Shown: positions 50,244 to 60,950, counted from the stretch's first letter. The stretch: DNA of 64,000 bases from Arenicola marina (GCA_964019135.1 OZ025257.1:27822352-27886351), one strand, 5' to 3'. Notes: a model not told the origin generated them from the letters alone. Numbers and translations are program-made.

Positions 50244-50800
50244 CATCAAAATAATTAAAGTCTGACTACTCAGTCAACTTTAATGGCAAAATTATTTTTT
50301 ATGCTGAAATTGGCGGCCATCTTGAAAAATGGCAGCCATTTTGATTTTAAGATCTGGAAATTCGGTTTTGGCGTGGTCTAAAACATATAAATCGACATCA
50401 AAATCATTAAAGTCGGACTACTCAGTCAACTTTAACGGCGAAAATCGTATTATTATGGTAAAATGGCGGCCATCTTGAAAAATAACAGCCATTTTGATTT
50501 TAAGATCTGGAAATTTGGTTTTGGCGTGGTCTAAAACATATAAATCGACATCAAAATCATTAAAGTCGGACCACTCAGTCTACTTTAACGGCGAAAATCG
50601 TATTTTTATGGTAAAATGGCGGCCATCTTGAAAAATGGTAGCCATTTTGATTTTAAGATCTGGAAATTCGGTTTTGGCGGGGTCTAAAACATATAAATCG
50701 ACATGAAAATCTTTAAAGTTGGACTACTCAGTCAATTTTAACGGCGAAAATCGTATTTTTATGATGAAAATGGCGGCCATTTTGCATTTTTAAGTGGCTA
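50244..50800 (-). repeat. Subterminal tandem repeats in the right TIR
   Basis: Four units of about 153 bp (TGGCGGCCAT at 50,311, 50,464, 50,617 and 50,771), the inverse of the left array. The right side has one more unit than the left and is more uniform in length. Confidence 0.88.
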
Positions 50801-50900
50801 ACGGGCTTTTTTTATAAACTAGACCCAGGGGAACGTCCTTGCCAAATTTGGTGCTTGTCTCACAACTGAACGATTTTTTCACGTATCTGCTCCACTAGTA

Positions 50901-51365
50901 GTGACGGCTCACGCCATCTCCGGGGGGCAACTTCAGGCAGTGAAGTAGGCATATCGTTGGATGGCACGTTTCAAAGTATATATTGGTTCGTGCAGAGAAA
51001 GTATAGCTATCAACTTTGCATAAGATTACAAGTGTTTGGTAATTCCTGGTGATGTGGTGGGTGTGAGGCCGGGTTTGGGGGCGTGGGGAGAGGGGGGGGG
51101 GGGCTGGGTGATGCGGAGTGGGGTTAGTGACGGCGGGTGATGTAGTGTGGAGGGGTTTAGCCATGGTGATGAGGTATGACACCCGACAACATAACGGGAT
51201 CTGGACAGACTGACTCAGACTGAATGTGACGTCACAGCTCCGGGTGTCACGTGTCAAGTCACATTAATAACGCGGCTTCCCCCTCTGTGGCTTGGTTACT
51301 CACAGCTGGAGGTGGCTGTGACGTCACGCGACCAGTGTGTGGTCGGACTGCAGCAGATTGAGGTC
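50901..51365 (+). promoter_or_regulatory. Upstream region of the MS4A-like gene with CRE and E-box motifs
   Basis: The region runs from the transposon to the first possible start codon of the MS4A-like gene. It contains two perfect CRE palindromes TGACGTCA (51,227-51,234 and 51,319-51,326) and an E-box CACGTG (51,248-51,253), within 100 bp of one another. G-rich runs lie at 51,060-51,120. I see no TATA box. Promoter function is inferred only from position and motifs. Confidence 0.4.
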
Positions 51366-51914
51366 ATGCAGAAGCGGATAAGGGCACGGGTACATCGTAA
51401 CCCCCCCCCACCCCCACCCCTCCTATTTGATGGTCCGGTGTTTCCCATAACGTACGGTGTCGGTGAACTCTCGGGTTTAGCGGATACTCCGTCAGGGCAC
51501 TGGGCAGTGAAGGCTGGTTGCGATGAAGCCCCGAGCAGTAATGGTCGGGTACGCGCAACTGGACGACCCCAACGTCACCCCCAGGCTGGATACACACACG
51601 CCGCTGGCGATGGAGAGGTGGGGTCCCGGGACTCGGGGTGCCCGCCCCGGGGTGGGACCGAGTCGTTGCCAAGGAGCCCAGAGGATGGGGCCGAGGCACC
51701 ACCTTCCATCTACCTCCAACCACAAGTGAGGGTGCCTCCTACTTACCCGAGGTACCGCCAGAGGGCGTCCATGGTGCTGGGGGCGCTCCAGGTGACATTG
51801 GCTTTGTGTGCCATGATCATCAACCTGGTGGTCATCGTGAGAATAGTGACCGCCAACGGGCATGGATACAGTCGTTCCTTTCTCATAGGCTATGGACTAT
51901 GGTGCTCCGTCCTG
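51366..51914 (+). CDS. MS4A-like four-pass membrane protein, exon 1 (TM1)
   Basis: The frame is open to 51,914 and encodes a hydrophobic helix, about residues 135-160 (MVLGALQVTLALCAMIINLV and on), then a short loop ending GYGLWCSVL. The exon ends at CTG|GCAAGT, a GC-type donor, in phase 0. Joined to exon 2 it reads LWCSVLYVISGALAIEA, which fits the signature around TM2 of MS4A (CD20-like) proteins (xLWGxxxxIISGSL). The start is uncertain. ATG 51,366 gives a long Pro- and Arg-rich leader. A better-placed ATG at 51,523 is in another frame and would need a small intron (for example 51,618-51,751) to reach TM1, giving a 38-residue leader more like the family. Confidence 0.72.
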
Positions 51915-51968
51915 GCAAGTCTTAACGCCGAGGGCCCTCTGGGGGGGGGGGGGGCGGAGAGGGAGTGA

Positions 51969-54900
51969 GGGACATGAGAGAGGCGAGGTGGGGTCTAAGA
52001 GAGGGTGGTGGGCGGATGGGTGAGTGAGGGGGGACATGAGAGAGGCGAGGTGAGGTCTAGGGGAGGGTATATGGGTTTATGGGTGGAGACATGAGAGAGG
52101 CGAGGTGGGGTCTGGGCGAGGGCATATAGGTTTATGGGTGGAGACGTGTGAGAGGCGAGGTTTGGTCTGGGGGAGGGTATATGGCTATATGGGTGAGGAC
52201 ATGTGAGAGGCGAGGTGGGGTCTGGGGGAGGGTAGATGGGTATATGGATTGGAACATGTGAAAGGCGAGGTGGGGTCTGGGGGAGGGTATGTGGGTTTAT
52301 TGGTTGGGACACGAGAGAGGCGAGGTGGGGTCTGGGGGAGGGTAAATGGGTTGGGACATATGAGAGCGGTCTGGGGGAGGGTATATGGGTTTATGGGTTG
52401 GGACGCGAGAGAGGCGAGGTGGGGTCTCGGGGAGGGTATATGGGTTTATGGGTGGGGACGTGTGAGAGGCGAGGTGGGGTCTGGGGCAGGGTATATGGGT
52501 TTATGGGTGGGGACGTGTGAGAGGCGAGGTGGGGTCTGGGGGAGGGTATATGGGTTTATGGGTGGAGACATGAGAGAGGCGAGGTGGGGTCTGGGGGAGG
52601 GTATATAGGTTTATGGGTGGGGACGTGTGAGAGGCGAGGTTTGGTCTGGGGGAGGGTATATGGCTATATGGGTGAGGACATGTGAGAGGCGAGGTGCGGT
52701 CTAGGGGAGGGTATATGGGTATATGGGTTGGAACATGTGAGAGGCGAGGTGGGGTCTGGGGGAGGGTATGTGGGTTTATTGGTGGAGACATGTGAGAGGC
52801 GAGGTGGGGTCTCGGGGAGGGTAAATGGGTTGGGACATATGAGAGCGGTCTGGGGGAGGGTATATGGGTTTATGGGTTTGGACGCGAGAGAGGCGAGGTG
52901 GGGTCTCGGGGAAGGTAAATGAGTTTATGGGTTGGAACATGTGAGAGCCGAGGTTTGGTCTGGGGGAGGGTATATGGGTATATGGGTATATCGGTTGGAA
53001 CATGTGAGAGGCGAGGTGGGGTCTGGGGGAGGGCTTATGGGTATATTGGTGGGGACACGAGAAAGGCGAGGTGGGGTCTGGGGGAGGGTATATGGGTTTA
53101 TGGGTGGGGACGTGTGAGAGGCGAGGTGGGGTCTAGGGGAGGGTATATGGGTTTCATGGCTGGGGACGTGTGAGAGGCGAGGTGGGGTCTGGGGGAGGGC
53201 ATATAGGTTTATGGGTGGGGACGTGTGAGAGGCGAGGTTTGGTCTGGGGGAGGGTATATGGCTATATGGGTGAGGACATGTGAGAGGCGAGGTGGGGTCT
53301 GGGGGAGGGTATATGGGTATATGGATTGGAACATGTGAGAGGCGAAGTGGGGTCTGGGGGAGGGTATATGGGTTGATGATTTGGGACGCGAGAGAGGCGA
53401 GGTGGGGTCTCGGGGAGGGTATATGGGTTTATGGGTGGGGACGTGTGAGAGGCGAGGTGGGGTCTGGGGGAGGGTATATGGGTTTATGGGTGGGGACGTG
53501 TGAGAAGCGAGGTGGGGTCTAGGGGAGGGTATATGGGTTTATGGCTGGGGACGTGTGAGAGGCGAGGTGGGGTCTGGGGGAGGGTATATGGGTTTATGGG
53601 TGGAGACATGAGAGAGGCGAGGTGGGGTCTGGGGGAGGGTATTTAGGTTGATGGGTGGGGACGTGTGAGAGGCGAGGTTTGGTCTGGGGGAGGGTATATG
53701 GCTATATGGGTGAGGACATTTGAGAGGCGAGGTGGGGTCTGGGGGAGGGTATATGGGTATATGGATTGGAACATGTGAGAGGCGAGGTGGGGTCTGGGGG
53801 AGGGTATATGGGTTTATGGGTGGAAACATGAGAGAGGCGAGGTGGGGTCTGGGGGAGGGTATATAGGTTTATGGGTGGGGACGTGTGAGAGGCGAGGTTT
53901 GGTCTGGGGGAGGGTATATGGCTATATGGGTGAGGGCATGTGAGAGGCAAGGTGCGGTCTAGGGGAGGGTATATGGGTTGGAAAATGTGAGAGGCGAGGT
54001 GGGGTCTGGGGGAGGGTATATGGGTATATGGATTGGAACATGTGAAAGGCGAGGTGGGGTCTGGGGGAGGGTATGTGGGTTTATTGGTTGGGACACGAGA
54101 GAGGCGAGGTGGGGTCTGGGGAAGGGTAAATGGGTTGGGACATATGAGAGCGGTCTGGGGGAGGGTATATGGGTTTATGGGTTTGGACGCGAGAGAGGCG
54201 AGGTGGGGTCTCGGGGAAGGTATATGAGTTTATGGGTTGGAACATGTGAGAGGCGAGGTTTGGTCTGGGGGAGGGTATATGGGTATATGGGTATATCGGT
54301 TGGAAGATGTGAGAGGCGAGGTGGGGTCTGGGGGAGGGTTTATGGGTATATTGGTGGGGACACGAGAAAGGCGAGGTGGGGTCTGGGGGAGGGTATATGG
54401 GTTTATGGGTGGGGACGTGTGAGAGGCGAGGTGGGGTCTAGGGGAGGGTATATGGGTTTATGGCTGGGGACGTGTGAGAGGCGAGGTGGGGTCTGGGGGA
54501 GGGTATATGGGTTTATGGGTGGAGACATGAGAGAGGCGAGGTGGGGTCTGGGGGAGGGCATGTAGGTTTATGGGTGGGGACGTGTGAGAGGCGAGGTTTG
54601 GTCTGGGGGAGGGTATATGGCTATATGGGTGAGGACATGTGAGAGGCGAGGTGGGGTCTGGGGGAGGGTATATGGGTATATGGATTGGAACATGTGAGAG
54701 GCGAGGTGGGGTCTGGGGGAGGGTATATGGGTTGATGATTTGGGACGCGAGAGAGGCGAGGTGGGGTCTCGGGGAGGGTATATGGGTTTATGGGTGGGGA
54801 CGTGTGAGAGGCGAGGTGGGGTCTGGGGGAGGGTATATGGGTTTATGGGTGGGGACGTGTGAGAGGCGAGGTGGGGTCCAGGGGAGGGTATGTGGGTTTA

Positions 54901-57900
54901 TTGGTTGGGACACGAGAGAGGCGAGGTGGGGTCTGGGGGAGGGTAAATGGGTTGGGACATATGAGAGCGGTCTGGGGGAGGGTATATGGGTTTATGGGTT
55001 GGGACGCGAGAGAGGCGAGGTGGGGTCTCGGGGAGGGTATATGGGTTTATGGGCGGGGACGTGTGAGAGGCGAGGTGGGGTCTGGGGGAGGGTATATGGG
55101 TTTATGGGTGGGGACGTGTGAGAAGCCAGGTGGGGTCTGGGGGAGGGTATATGGGTTTATGGGTGGAGACATGAGAGAGGCGAGGTGGGGTCTGGGGGAG
55201 GGTATATAGGTTTATGGGTGGGGACGTGTGAGAGGCGAGGTTTGGTCTGGGGGAGGGTATATGGCTATATGGGTGAGGACATGTGAGAGGCGAGGTGGGG
55301 TCTAGGGGAGGGTATATGGGTATATGGGTTGGAACATGTGAGAGGCAAGGTGGGGTCTGGGGGAGGGTATGTGGGTTTATTGGTTGGGACACGAGAGAGG
55401 CGAGGTGGGGTCTGGGGGAGGGTATATGGGTTTATGGGTGGGGACATATGAGAGGCGAGGTGGGGTCTGGGGGAGGGTATATGGGTTTATTGGTGGGGAC
55501 ACGAGAGAGGCGAGGTGGGGTCTGGGGGAGGATATATGGGTTGGGACATGTGAGAGGCGAGGTTTGGTCTGGGGGAGGGTATATGGCTATATGGGTGAGG
55601 ACATGTGAGAGGCGAGGTGGGGTCTAGGGGAGGGTATATGGGTATATGGGTTGGAACATGTGAGAGGCGAAGTGGGGTCTGGGGGAGGGTATGTGGGTTT
55701 ATTGGTTGGGACACGAGAGAGGCGAGGTGGGGTCTGGGGGAGGGTATATGGGTTGGGACATGTGAGAGCGGTCTGGGGGAGGGTATATGTGTTTATTGGT
55801 GGGGACATGTGAGAGGCGAGGTGGGGTCTCGGGGAGGGTATATGGGTTTATGGGTGGGGACATATGAGAGGCGAGGTGGGGTCTGGGGGAGGGTATATGG
55901 GTTTATTGGTGGGGACACGAGAGAGGCGAGGTGGGGTCTGGGGGAGGATATATGGGTTGGGACATGTGAGAGGCGAGGTGGGGTCTGGGGGAAGGTATAT
56001 GGGTATATGGGTTGGAACATGTGAGAGGCGAGGTGGGGTCTGGGGGAGGGTATATGGGTTTATGGGTGGGGACATGTGAGAGGCGAAGTGGGGTCTGGGG
56101 GAAGGTATATGGGTTGGGACATGTGAGAGGCGAGGTGGGGTCTGCAGGAGGGTATATGGGTTTATTGGTGGGGACACGAGAGGTGCGAGGTGGGGTCTTG
56201 GGGAAGGTATATGAGTTTATGGGTTGAAACATGTGAGAGGCGAGGTTTGGTCTGGGGGAGGGTATATGGGTGTATGGGTATATCGGTTGGAACATGTGAG
56301 TGGCGAGGTGGGGTCTGGGAGAGGGTTTATGGGTTTATTGGTGGGGACACGAGAAAGGCGAGGTGGGGTCTGGGGGAGGGTATATGGGTATATGGGTTGG
56401 AACATGTGAGAGGCGAAGTGGGGTCTGGGGGAGGGTATATGGGTTTATGGGTGGGGACCTGTGAGAGGCGGGGTGGGGTCTGGGGCGGGTATATGGGTTT
56501 ATGGGTGGGGACATGTGAGAGGCGAGGTGGGGTCTGGGGGAAGGTATATGAGTTGGGACATGTGAGAAGCGAGGTGGGGTCTGGGGGAGGGTATATGGGT
56601 TTATGGGTGGGGACATATGAGAGGCGAGGTGGGGTCTGGGGGAGGGTATATAGGTTTATGGGTGGGGCCGTGTGAGAGGCGAGGTTTGGTCTGGGGGAGG
56701 GTATATGGCTATATGGGTTGAGACATGTGAGAGGCGAGGTGCGGTCTGGGGGGGTATATGGGTATATGGGTTGGAACATGTGAGAGGCGAGGTGGGGTCT
56801 GGGGGAGGGTATATGGGCTTATGGGTGGGGACATGTGAGAGGCGAGGTGGGGTCTGGGGGAGGGTATATAGGTTTATCGGTGGGGCCGTGTGAGAGGCGA
56901 GGTTTGGTCTGGGGGAGGGTATATGGCTATATGGGTTGGGACATGTGAGAGGCGAGGTGCGGTCTGAGGCGGGGGGGGTATATGGGTATATGGGTTGGAA
57001 CATATGAGAGGCGAGGTGGGGTCTGGGGGAGGGTATGTGGGTTTATTGGTGGGGACACGAGAGAGGCGAGGTGGGGTCTGGGGGAGGATATATGGGTTGG
57101 AACATATGAGAGGCGAGGTGGGGTCTGGGGGAGGGTATGTGGGTTTATTGGTGGGGACACGAGAGAGGCGAGGTGGGGTCTGGGGGAGGATATATGGGTT
57201 GGGACATGTGAGAGGCGAGGTGGGGTCTGGGGGAGGGTACATGGGTTTATTAGTGAGGACACGAGAGAGGCGAGGTGGGGTCTGGGGGAGGGTATATGGG
57301 TATATGGGTTGGAACATGTAAGAGGCGAGGTGGGGTCTGGGGGAGGGTATACGGGCTTATGGGTGGGGACATGTGAGAGGCGAGGTGGGGTCTGGGGGAA
57401 GGTATATGGGTTGGGACATGTGAGAGGCGAGGTGGGGTCTGGGGGAGGGTATATTGGTATATGGGTGGGGACATGAGAGAGGCGAGGTGGGGTCTGGGGG
57501 AGGGTATATGGGTATATTTGTTGGAACATGTGAGAGGCGAGGTTTGGTCTGGGGGAGGGTAGATGGATTTATGGGTGGGGACACGTGAAAGGCGAGGCGG
57601 GGTCTGGGGGAGGGTATATTGGTTTATGGGTGGAGACATGTGAGAGGCGAGGTTTGGTCTGGGGCAGGGTATATTGGTATATGGGTGGGGACATGAGAGA
57701 GGCGAGGTGGGGTCTGGGGAGGGTATATGGGTTGGAACATGTGAGAGGCGAGGTGGGGTCTGGGGGAGGGTATATGGGTTTATTGGTGGGGACACGAGAG
57801 AGGCGAGGTTTGGTCTGGGGGAGGGTATATGGGTATATGGGTTGGAACATGTCAGAGGCGAGGTGGGGTCTGGGGGAAGGTGTATGGGTTGGGACATGTG

Positions 57901-58458
57901 AGAGGCGAGGTGGGGTCTGGGGGAGGGTATGTGGGTTTATGGGTGGGGACATGTAAGAGACGAGGTGGGGTTTGGGGGAGGGCATATAGGTTTATGGGTT
58001 GGGAACGTGAAAGGCGAGGTGGGGTCTGGGGGAGGGTATGTAGGTTTATGGGTGGGGATATGTGACAGTCGAGGTTTGGTCTGGGGGAGGGTATATTGGT
58101 TTATGGGTTGGGACATGTGAGAGGCGAGGTGGGGTCTGGGGGAGGGTATATAGGTTTATGGGTGGGGATATGTGACAGTCGAGGTTTGGTCTGGGGAAGG
58201 GTATATTGGTTTATGGGTTGGGAAATGTGAGAGGCGAGGTGGGGTCTGGGGGAGGGTATATTAGTTTATGGGTGGGGACATGTGAGAGGCGAGGAGGGGT
58301 CTGGGGGAGGGTATATGGGTTTATGTGTGGGGACATGTGAGAGGCGAGGTGGGGTCTGGGGGAGGGTATGTAGGTTTATGGGTGGGGACATGTGAGAGGC
58401 GAGGTGGGGTCTGGAGGAGGGTATATGGGTTTATGGGTTGGGACATGTGGGAGGCGAG
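51969..58458 (+). repeat. Intron 1 minisatellite A, 55-bp unit, about 118 copies
   Basis: Units contain GGACATGTGAGAGGCGAGG, then TGGGGTCTGGGGGAGGG and TATATGGGTTTATGGG. The array starts about 55 bp after the exon 1 donor. Variants alternate between TTTATGGG, TATATGGG and shorter forms. Each typical unit has four or more G-runs with loops of 1-5 bases, so it meets the usual G-quadruplex pattern on the transcript-sense strand. Because 55 is not a multiple of three, frames rotate; the many Pro-rich minus and Gly-rich plus frames are not genes. Confidence 0.96.
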
Positions 58459-59320
58459 CCTCAAACCTCACACCAAGACATTACCCCCAAATCACACATC
58501 AAACGCCACCCCCGGACTCCGGCCCCTGACCTCACCCTAAGACGTTACCCCCAATTCCTCACCAAACGCCACCCCCGGACTCCAGCCCCTGACCTCACCC
58601 TAAGACGTTGCCCCCAATTTCTCACCAAACGCCACTCCCGGACTCCAGCCCCTGACCTCACCCAAAGACGTTACCCCCAATTCCTCACCAAACGCCACCC
58701 CCGGACTCCAGCCCCTGACCTCACCCTAAGACGTTACCCCCAAATCCTCACCAAACGCCACCCCCGGACTCCAGCCCCTGACCTCACCCTAAGACGTTAC
58801 CCTCAAATCCTCACCAAACGCCACCCCCGGACTCCAGCCCCTGACCTCACCCTAAGACGTTACCCTCAAATCCTCACCAAACGCCACCCCCGGACTCTAG
58901 CCCCTGACCTCACCCTAAGACGTTACCCCCAAATCCTCACCAAACGCCACCCCCGGACTCCAGCGCCTGACCTCACCCTAAGACGTTACCCCCAAATCCT
59001 CACCAAACACCACCCCCGGACTCCAGCCCCTGACCTCACCCTAAGACGTTACCCCCAAAGTCCTCATCAAAACGCCACCCCCGGACTCCAGCCCCTGACC
59101 TAACCCTAAGGCGTTACCCCCAAAGCCCTCGTCAAACGCCACCCCCGTACACCAGCCCCTGACCTCACCCCAAGACGTTACCCCCAAACTCTCATCAAAC
59201 GCCACCGCCGGACTCCAGCCCCTGACCTCACCCCAAGACGTTACCCCCAAAGCCTTCATCAAACGCCACCCCCAAAGCCCTCATCAAACGCCACCCCTGG
59301 ACTCCAACCCCTGACATCAG
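58459..59320 (+). repeat. Intron 1 minisatellite B, 63-bp unit, about 13 copies
   Basis: Units contain GCCACCCCCGGACTCCAGCC, CTGACCTCACCCTAAGACG and TTACCCCCAAATCCTCACC, spaced 63 bp (for example 58,505 and 58,568). The array abuts minisatellite A directly but is C-rich on the same strand. Since 63 is 21 codons, one plus frame stays open for 221 codons; this reflects the unit length and is not evidence of coding. Confidence 0.95.
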
Positions 59321-59370
59321 ACCTTGCTTCCATACTTCGCTCATGCCCCCCTACCCAACACCATCCACCC

Positions 59371-60097
59371 GTCCGTTAACGGATGCCCACCTGGCCGTTA
59401 ACGGATGCCCCTCACCCGTTAACGGATGCTCACCTGGCCGTTAACGGATGCCCCTCACCCGTGAACGGATGCCCACCTGGCCGTTAACGGATGCCCCTCA
59501 CCCGTTAACGGATGCCCCTCACCCGTTAACGGATGCCCACCTGGCCGTTAACGGATGCCCCTCACCCGTTAACGGATGCCCCTCACCCGTTAACGGATGC
59601 CCCTCACCCGTTAACGGATGCCCACCTGGCCGTTAACGGATGCCCCTCACCCGTTAACGGATGCCCCTCACCCGTTAACGGATGCCCCTCACCCGTAACG
59701 GATGCCCACCTGGCCGTTAACGGATGCCCCTCACCCGTTAACGGATGCCCCTCACCCGTTAACGGATGCCCACCTGGCCGTTAACGGATGCCCCCCGCCC
59801 GTTAACGGATACCCCCCGCCCGTTAACGGATACCCCCGCCCGTTAACGGATACCCCCCGCCCGTTAACGGATGCCCCCCGCCCGTTAGCGGATGTCCCCC
59901 TGGCCGTTACCGGATGCCCTCCGCCCGGTAACGGATACCCCCGCCTCTTAACGGATGCCCGCCTGGCCGTTACCGGAGGGTTAACGGATGCCCACCTGCC
60001 CGTTACCGGATGCCCACCGCCAGTTAACGGATGCCCGCCTGCCCTTTAACGGATACCAAGCTGACCGTTAACGGATGCCCACCGCCCGTTAACGGAT
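59371..60097 (+). repeat. Intron 1 minisatellite C, 21/22-bp unit around CCGTTAACGG
   Basis: About 34 units, alternating CCCCTCACCCGTTAACGGAT (21 bp) and CCCACCTGGCCGTTAACGGA (22 bp) types. About two dozen keep the perfect 10-bp palindrome CCGTTAACGG; those between 59,880 and 60,040 are degenerate. The array ends about 30 bp before the exon 2 acceptor. TAACGG matches the known MYB recognition element (YAACNG), once on each strand of the palindrome. Confidence 0.95.
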
Positions 60098-60130
60098 GCC
60101 CTTTGTACATTTTGTACTTCCTGCTTGCAG

Positions 60131-60313
60131 TACGTCATCTCTGGGGCCCTGGCGATAGAGGCCGGGAGGCGCGCCAGACGAGGGGTGGTGGTGGGCAGCC
60201 TGGTGATGGGCACTATGTCGGCCGTCATGGCTTGGGTCCACATTGTCTGCGCCCTCGTGGCTATCCTGTTCCATGGGGTACACCCGAGGGGTGGCCCCAC
60301 CCATCATATAAAG
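60131..60313 (+). CDS. MS4A-like protein, exon 2 (TM2 and TM3)
   Basis: The acceptor CTTCCTGCTTGCAG precedes 60,131 and the donor AAG|GTAAGT follows 60,313. The 183-bp exon is phase 0 at both ends, 61 codons. It begins YVISGALAIEAGRRARRG: the second half of TM2 with the ISG motif of the MS4A family, then a basic cytosolic turn. TM3 follows (VVVGSLVMGTMSAVMAW and VHIVCALVAILF), then a short extracellular loop, HGVHPRGGPTHHIK. The loop is shorter than in CD20 itself and has no cysteine pair. MS4A proteins are plasma-membrane or endosomal tetraspans that act as receptor adaptors or channels; the role here is unknown. Confidence 0.88.
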
Positions 60314-60721
60314 GTAAGTATGGTCTACTATATATTGCTATAACCTCTTTGTTGCCAGTATATACACATTCTGGACAGAGAATCAGTCCGATTTGTTATG
60401 CCAGGCGAAATGTGCGGATATATTTGTTCAAAGATCAAATGGGCAATTAACAACCTTGTGGAAGCCTTTTCAACTTGTATCTTGCATTATATATGTGATC
60501 ATCCATGATAGCATTCAGCATCTTATGAGTTAACCAAGGACGTTTTCTCAATGGCCCCGGACTGAACCACTGCCCTATTAACTGTCATAGTGTTTAACAC
60601 TGAACCTTGGGCCTCCGGGTGATTCCAGCGACAGCGATCTGAAAGGTCTTAGCTCCATGGCGAAGCTTAGGGCGGTAACTTATATATAGAGTCATATCCC
60701 TTTATAATGACGTCTTTTCAG
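60314..60721 (+). other. Intron 2 of the MS4A-like gene
   Basis: A 408-bp intron with GTAAGT at the start and a CTTTTCAG end. It contains no repeat array or open frame of note, unlike its two neighbours. Confidence 0.8.
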
Positions 60722-60826
60722 GTCAGCGAAGCTCTCAGCATAGTGTTGCTGGTTATTGGGTTCGTGGAGTTCATCGCCACCCTCACGACAGCGGCACTAG
60801 GGTGTGCCGTCGCGTGCTGCAGACAG
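60722..60826 (+). CDS. MS4A-like protein, exon 3 (TM4)
   Basis: The acceptor GTCTTTTCAG precedes VSEALSIVLLVIGFVEFIAT, and the donor CAG|GTGAGC follows CCRQ. The 105-bp, phase 0/0 exon encodes 35 residues, nearly all of TM4, ending in a cysteine-containing juxtamembrane stretch (GCAVACCRQ) that could be acylated. The glutamate at residue 16 of the exon lies within the helix, as polar residues do in TM4 of several family members. Exon boundaries that split the protein by membrane helix match the usual MS4A gene plan. Confidence 0.86.
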
Positions 60827-60831
60827 GTGAG

Positions 60832-60950
60832 CGGGACCTCTTTGGTCTAGTCGTTAGCGCACTAGAGCGCAGATTGTCGGTTTGAATCCGGCCCTGCATG
60901 GCCGCCTAATCTGCGGCCTTTTTATGACGAAAATCGTCAGATGTCGGTTC
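60832..60950 (+). mobile_element. tRNA-like SINE head in intron 3
   Basis: TGGTCTAGTCG (60,843-60,853) resembles a pol III A box, and GGTTTGAATCC (60,879-60,889) is a close match to the B box (GGTTCGANTCC) at suitable spacing. The flanks do not form a full acceptor stem, so this is more likely a tRNA-derived SINE than a tRNA gene. Its 3' end is not clear. Confidence 0.42.

Larger units (their letters stand above)
48114..50897 (-). mobile_element. 2,784-bp DNA transposon, Academ-like, with repeat-filled TIRs
   Basis: Both ends begin TAGTGGAGCAGATA reading inwards. They are flanked by GTA (48,111-48,113 and 50,898-50,900), and the surrounding sequence joins to give CCAGGTAGTGACGG, the intact site seen at 46,797-46,810. 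The TIRs are long (about 540 bp left, 650 bp right). They share an outer unique part (GAGACAAGCACCAAATTTGG) and an inner tandem array carrying AAAATGGCGGCCAT: three units of 159-169 bp on the left, four of about 153 bp on the right. The inside holds the broken nuclease gene on the minus strand. XPG-like nucleases and short 3-4 bp target duplications are known from the Academ superfamily; assignment to it is inference. Confidence 0.88.

Noticed and set aside
51995-58065. Many Pro-rich (minus) and Gly-rich (plus) frames of 60-220 codons
   Set aside because: All are frame rotations of the 55-bp minisatellite within intron 1 of the MS4A-like gene.
58438-59103. 221-codon frame with a 21-residue repeat
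   Set aside because: The unit is 63 bp, so any stop-free frame stays open. It lies in an intron, has no independent start or splice context, and follows the minisatellite exactly.
58459-59320. Telomere-like repeat because of CCCTAA
   Set aside because: CCCTAA occurs only once per 63-bp unit and never in tandem.
60832-60905. A functional tRNA gene
   Set aside because: A- and B-box-like motifs are present, but I could not form a convincing acceptor stem or anticodon arm. A tRNA-derived SINE is more likely.
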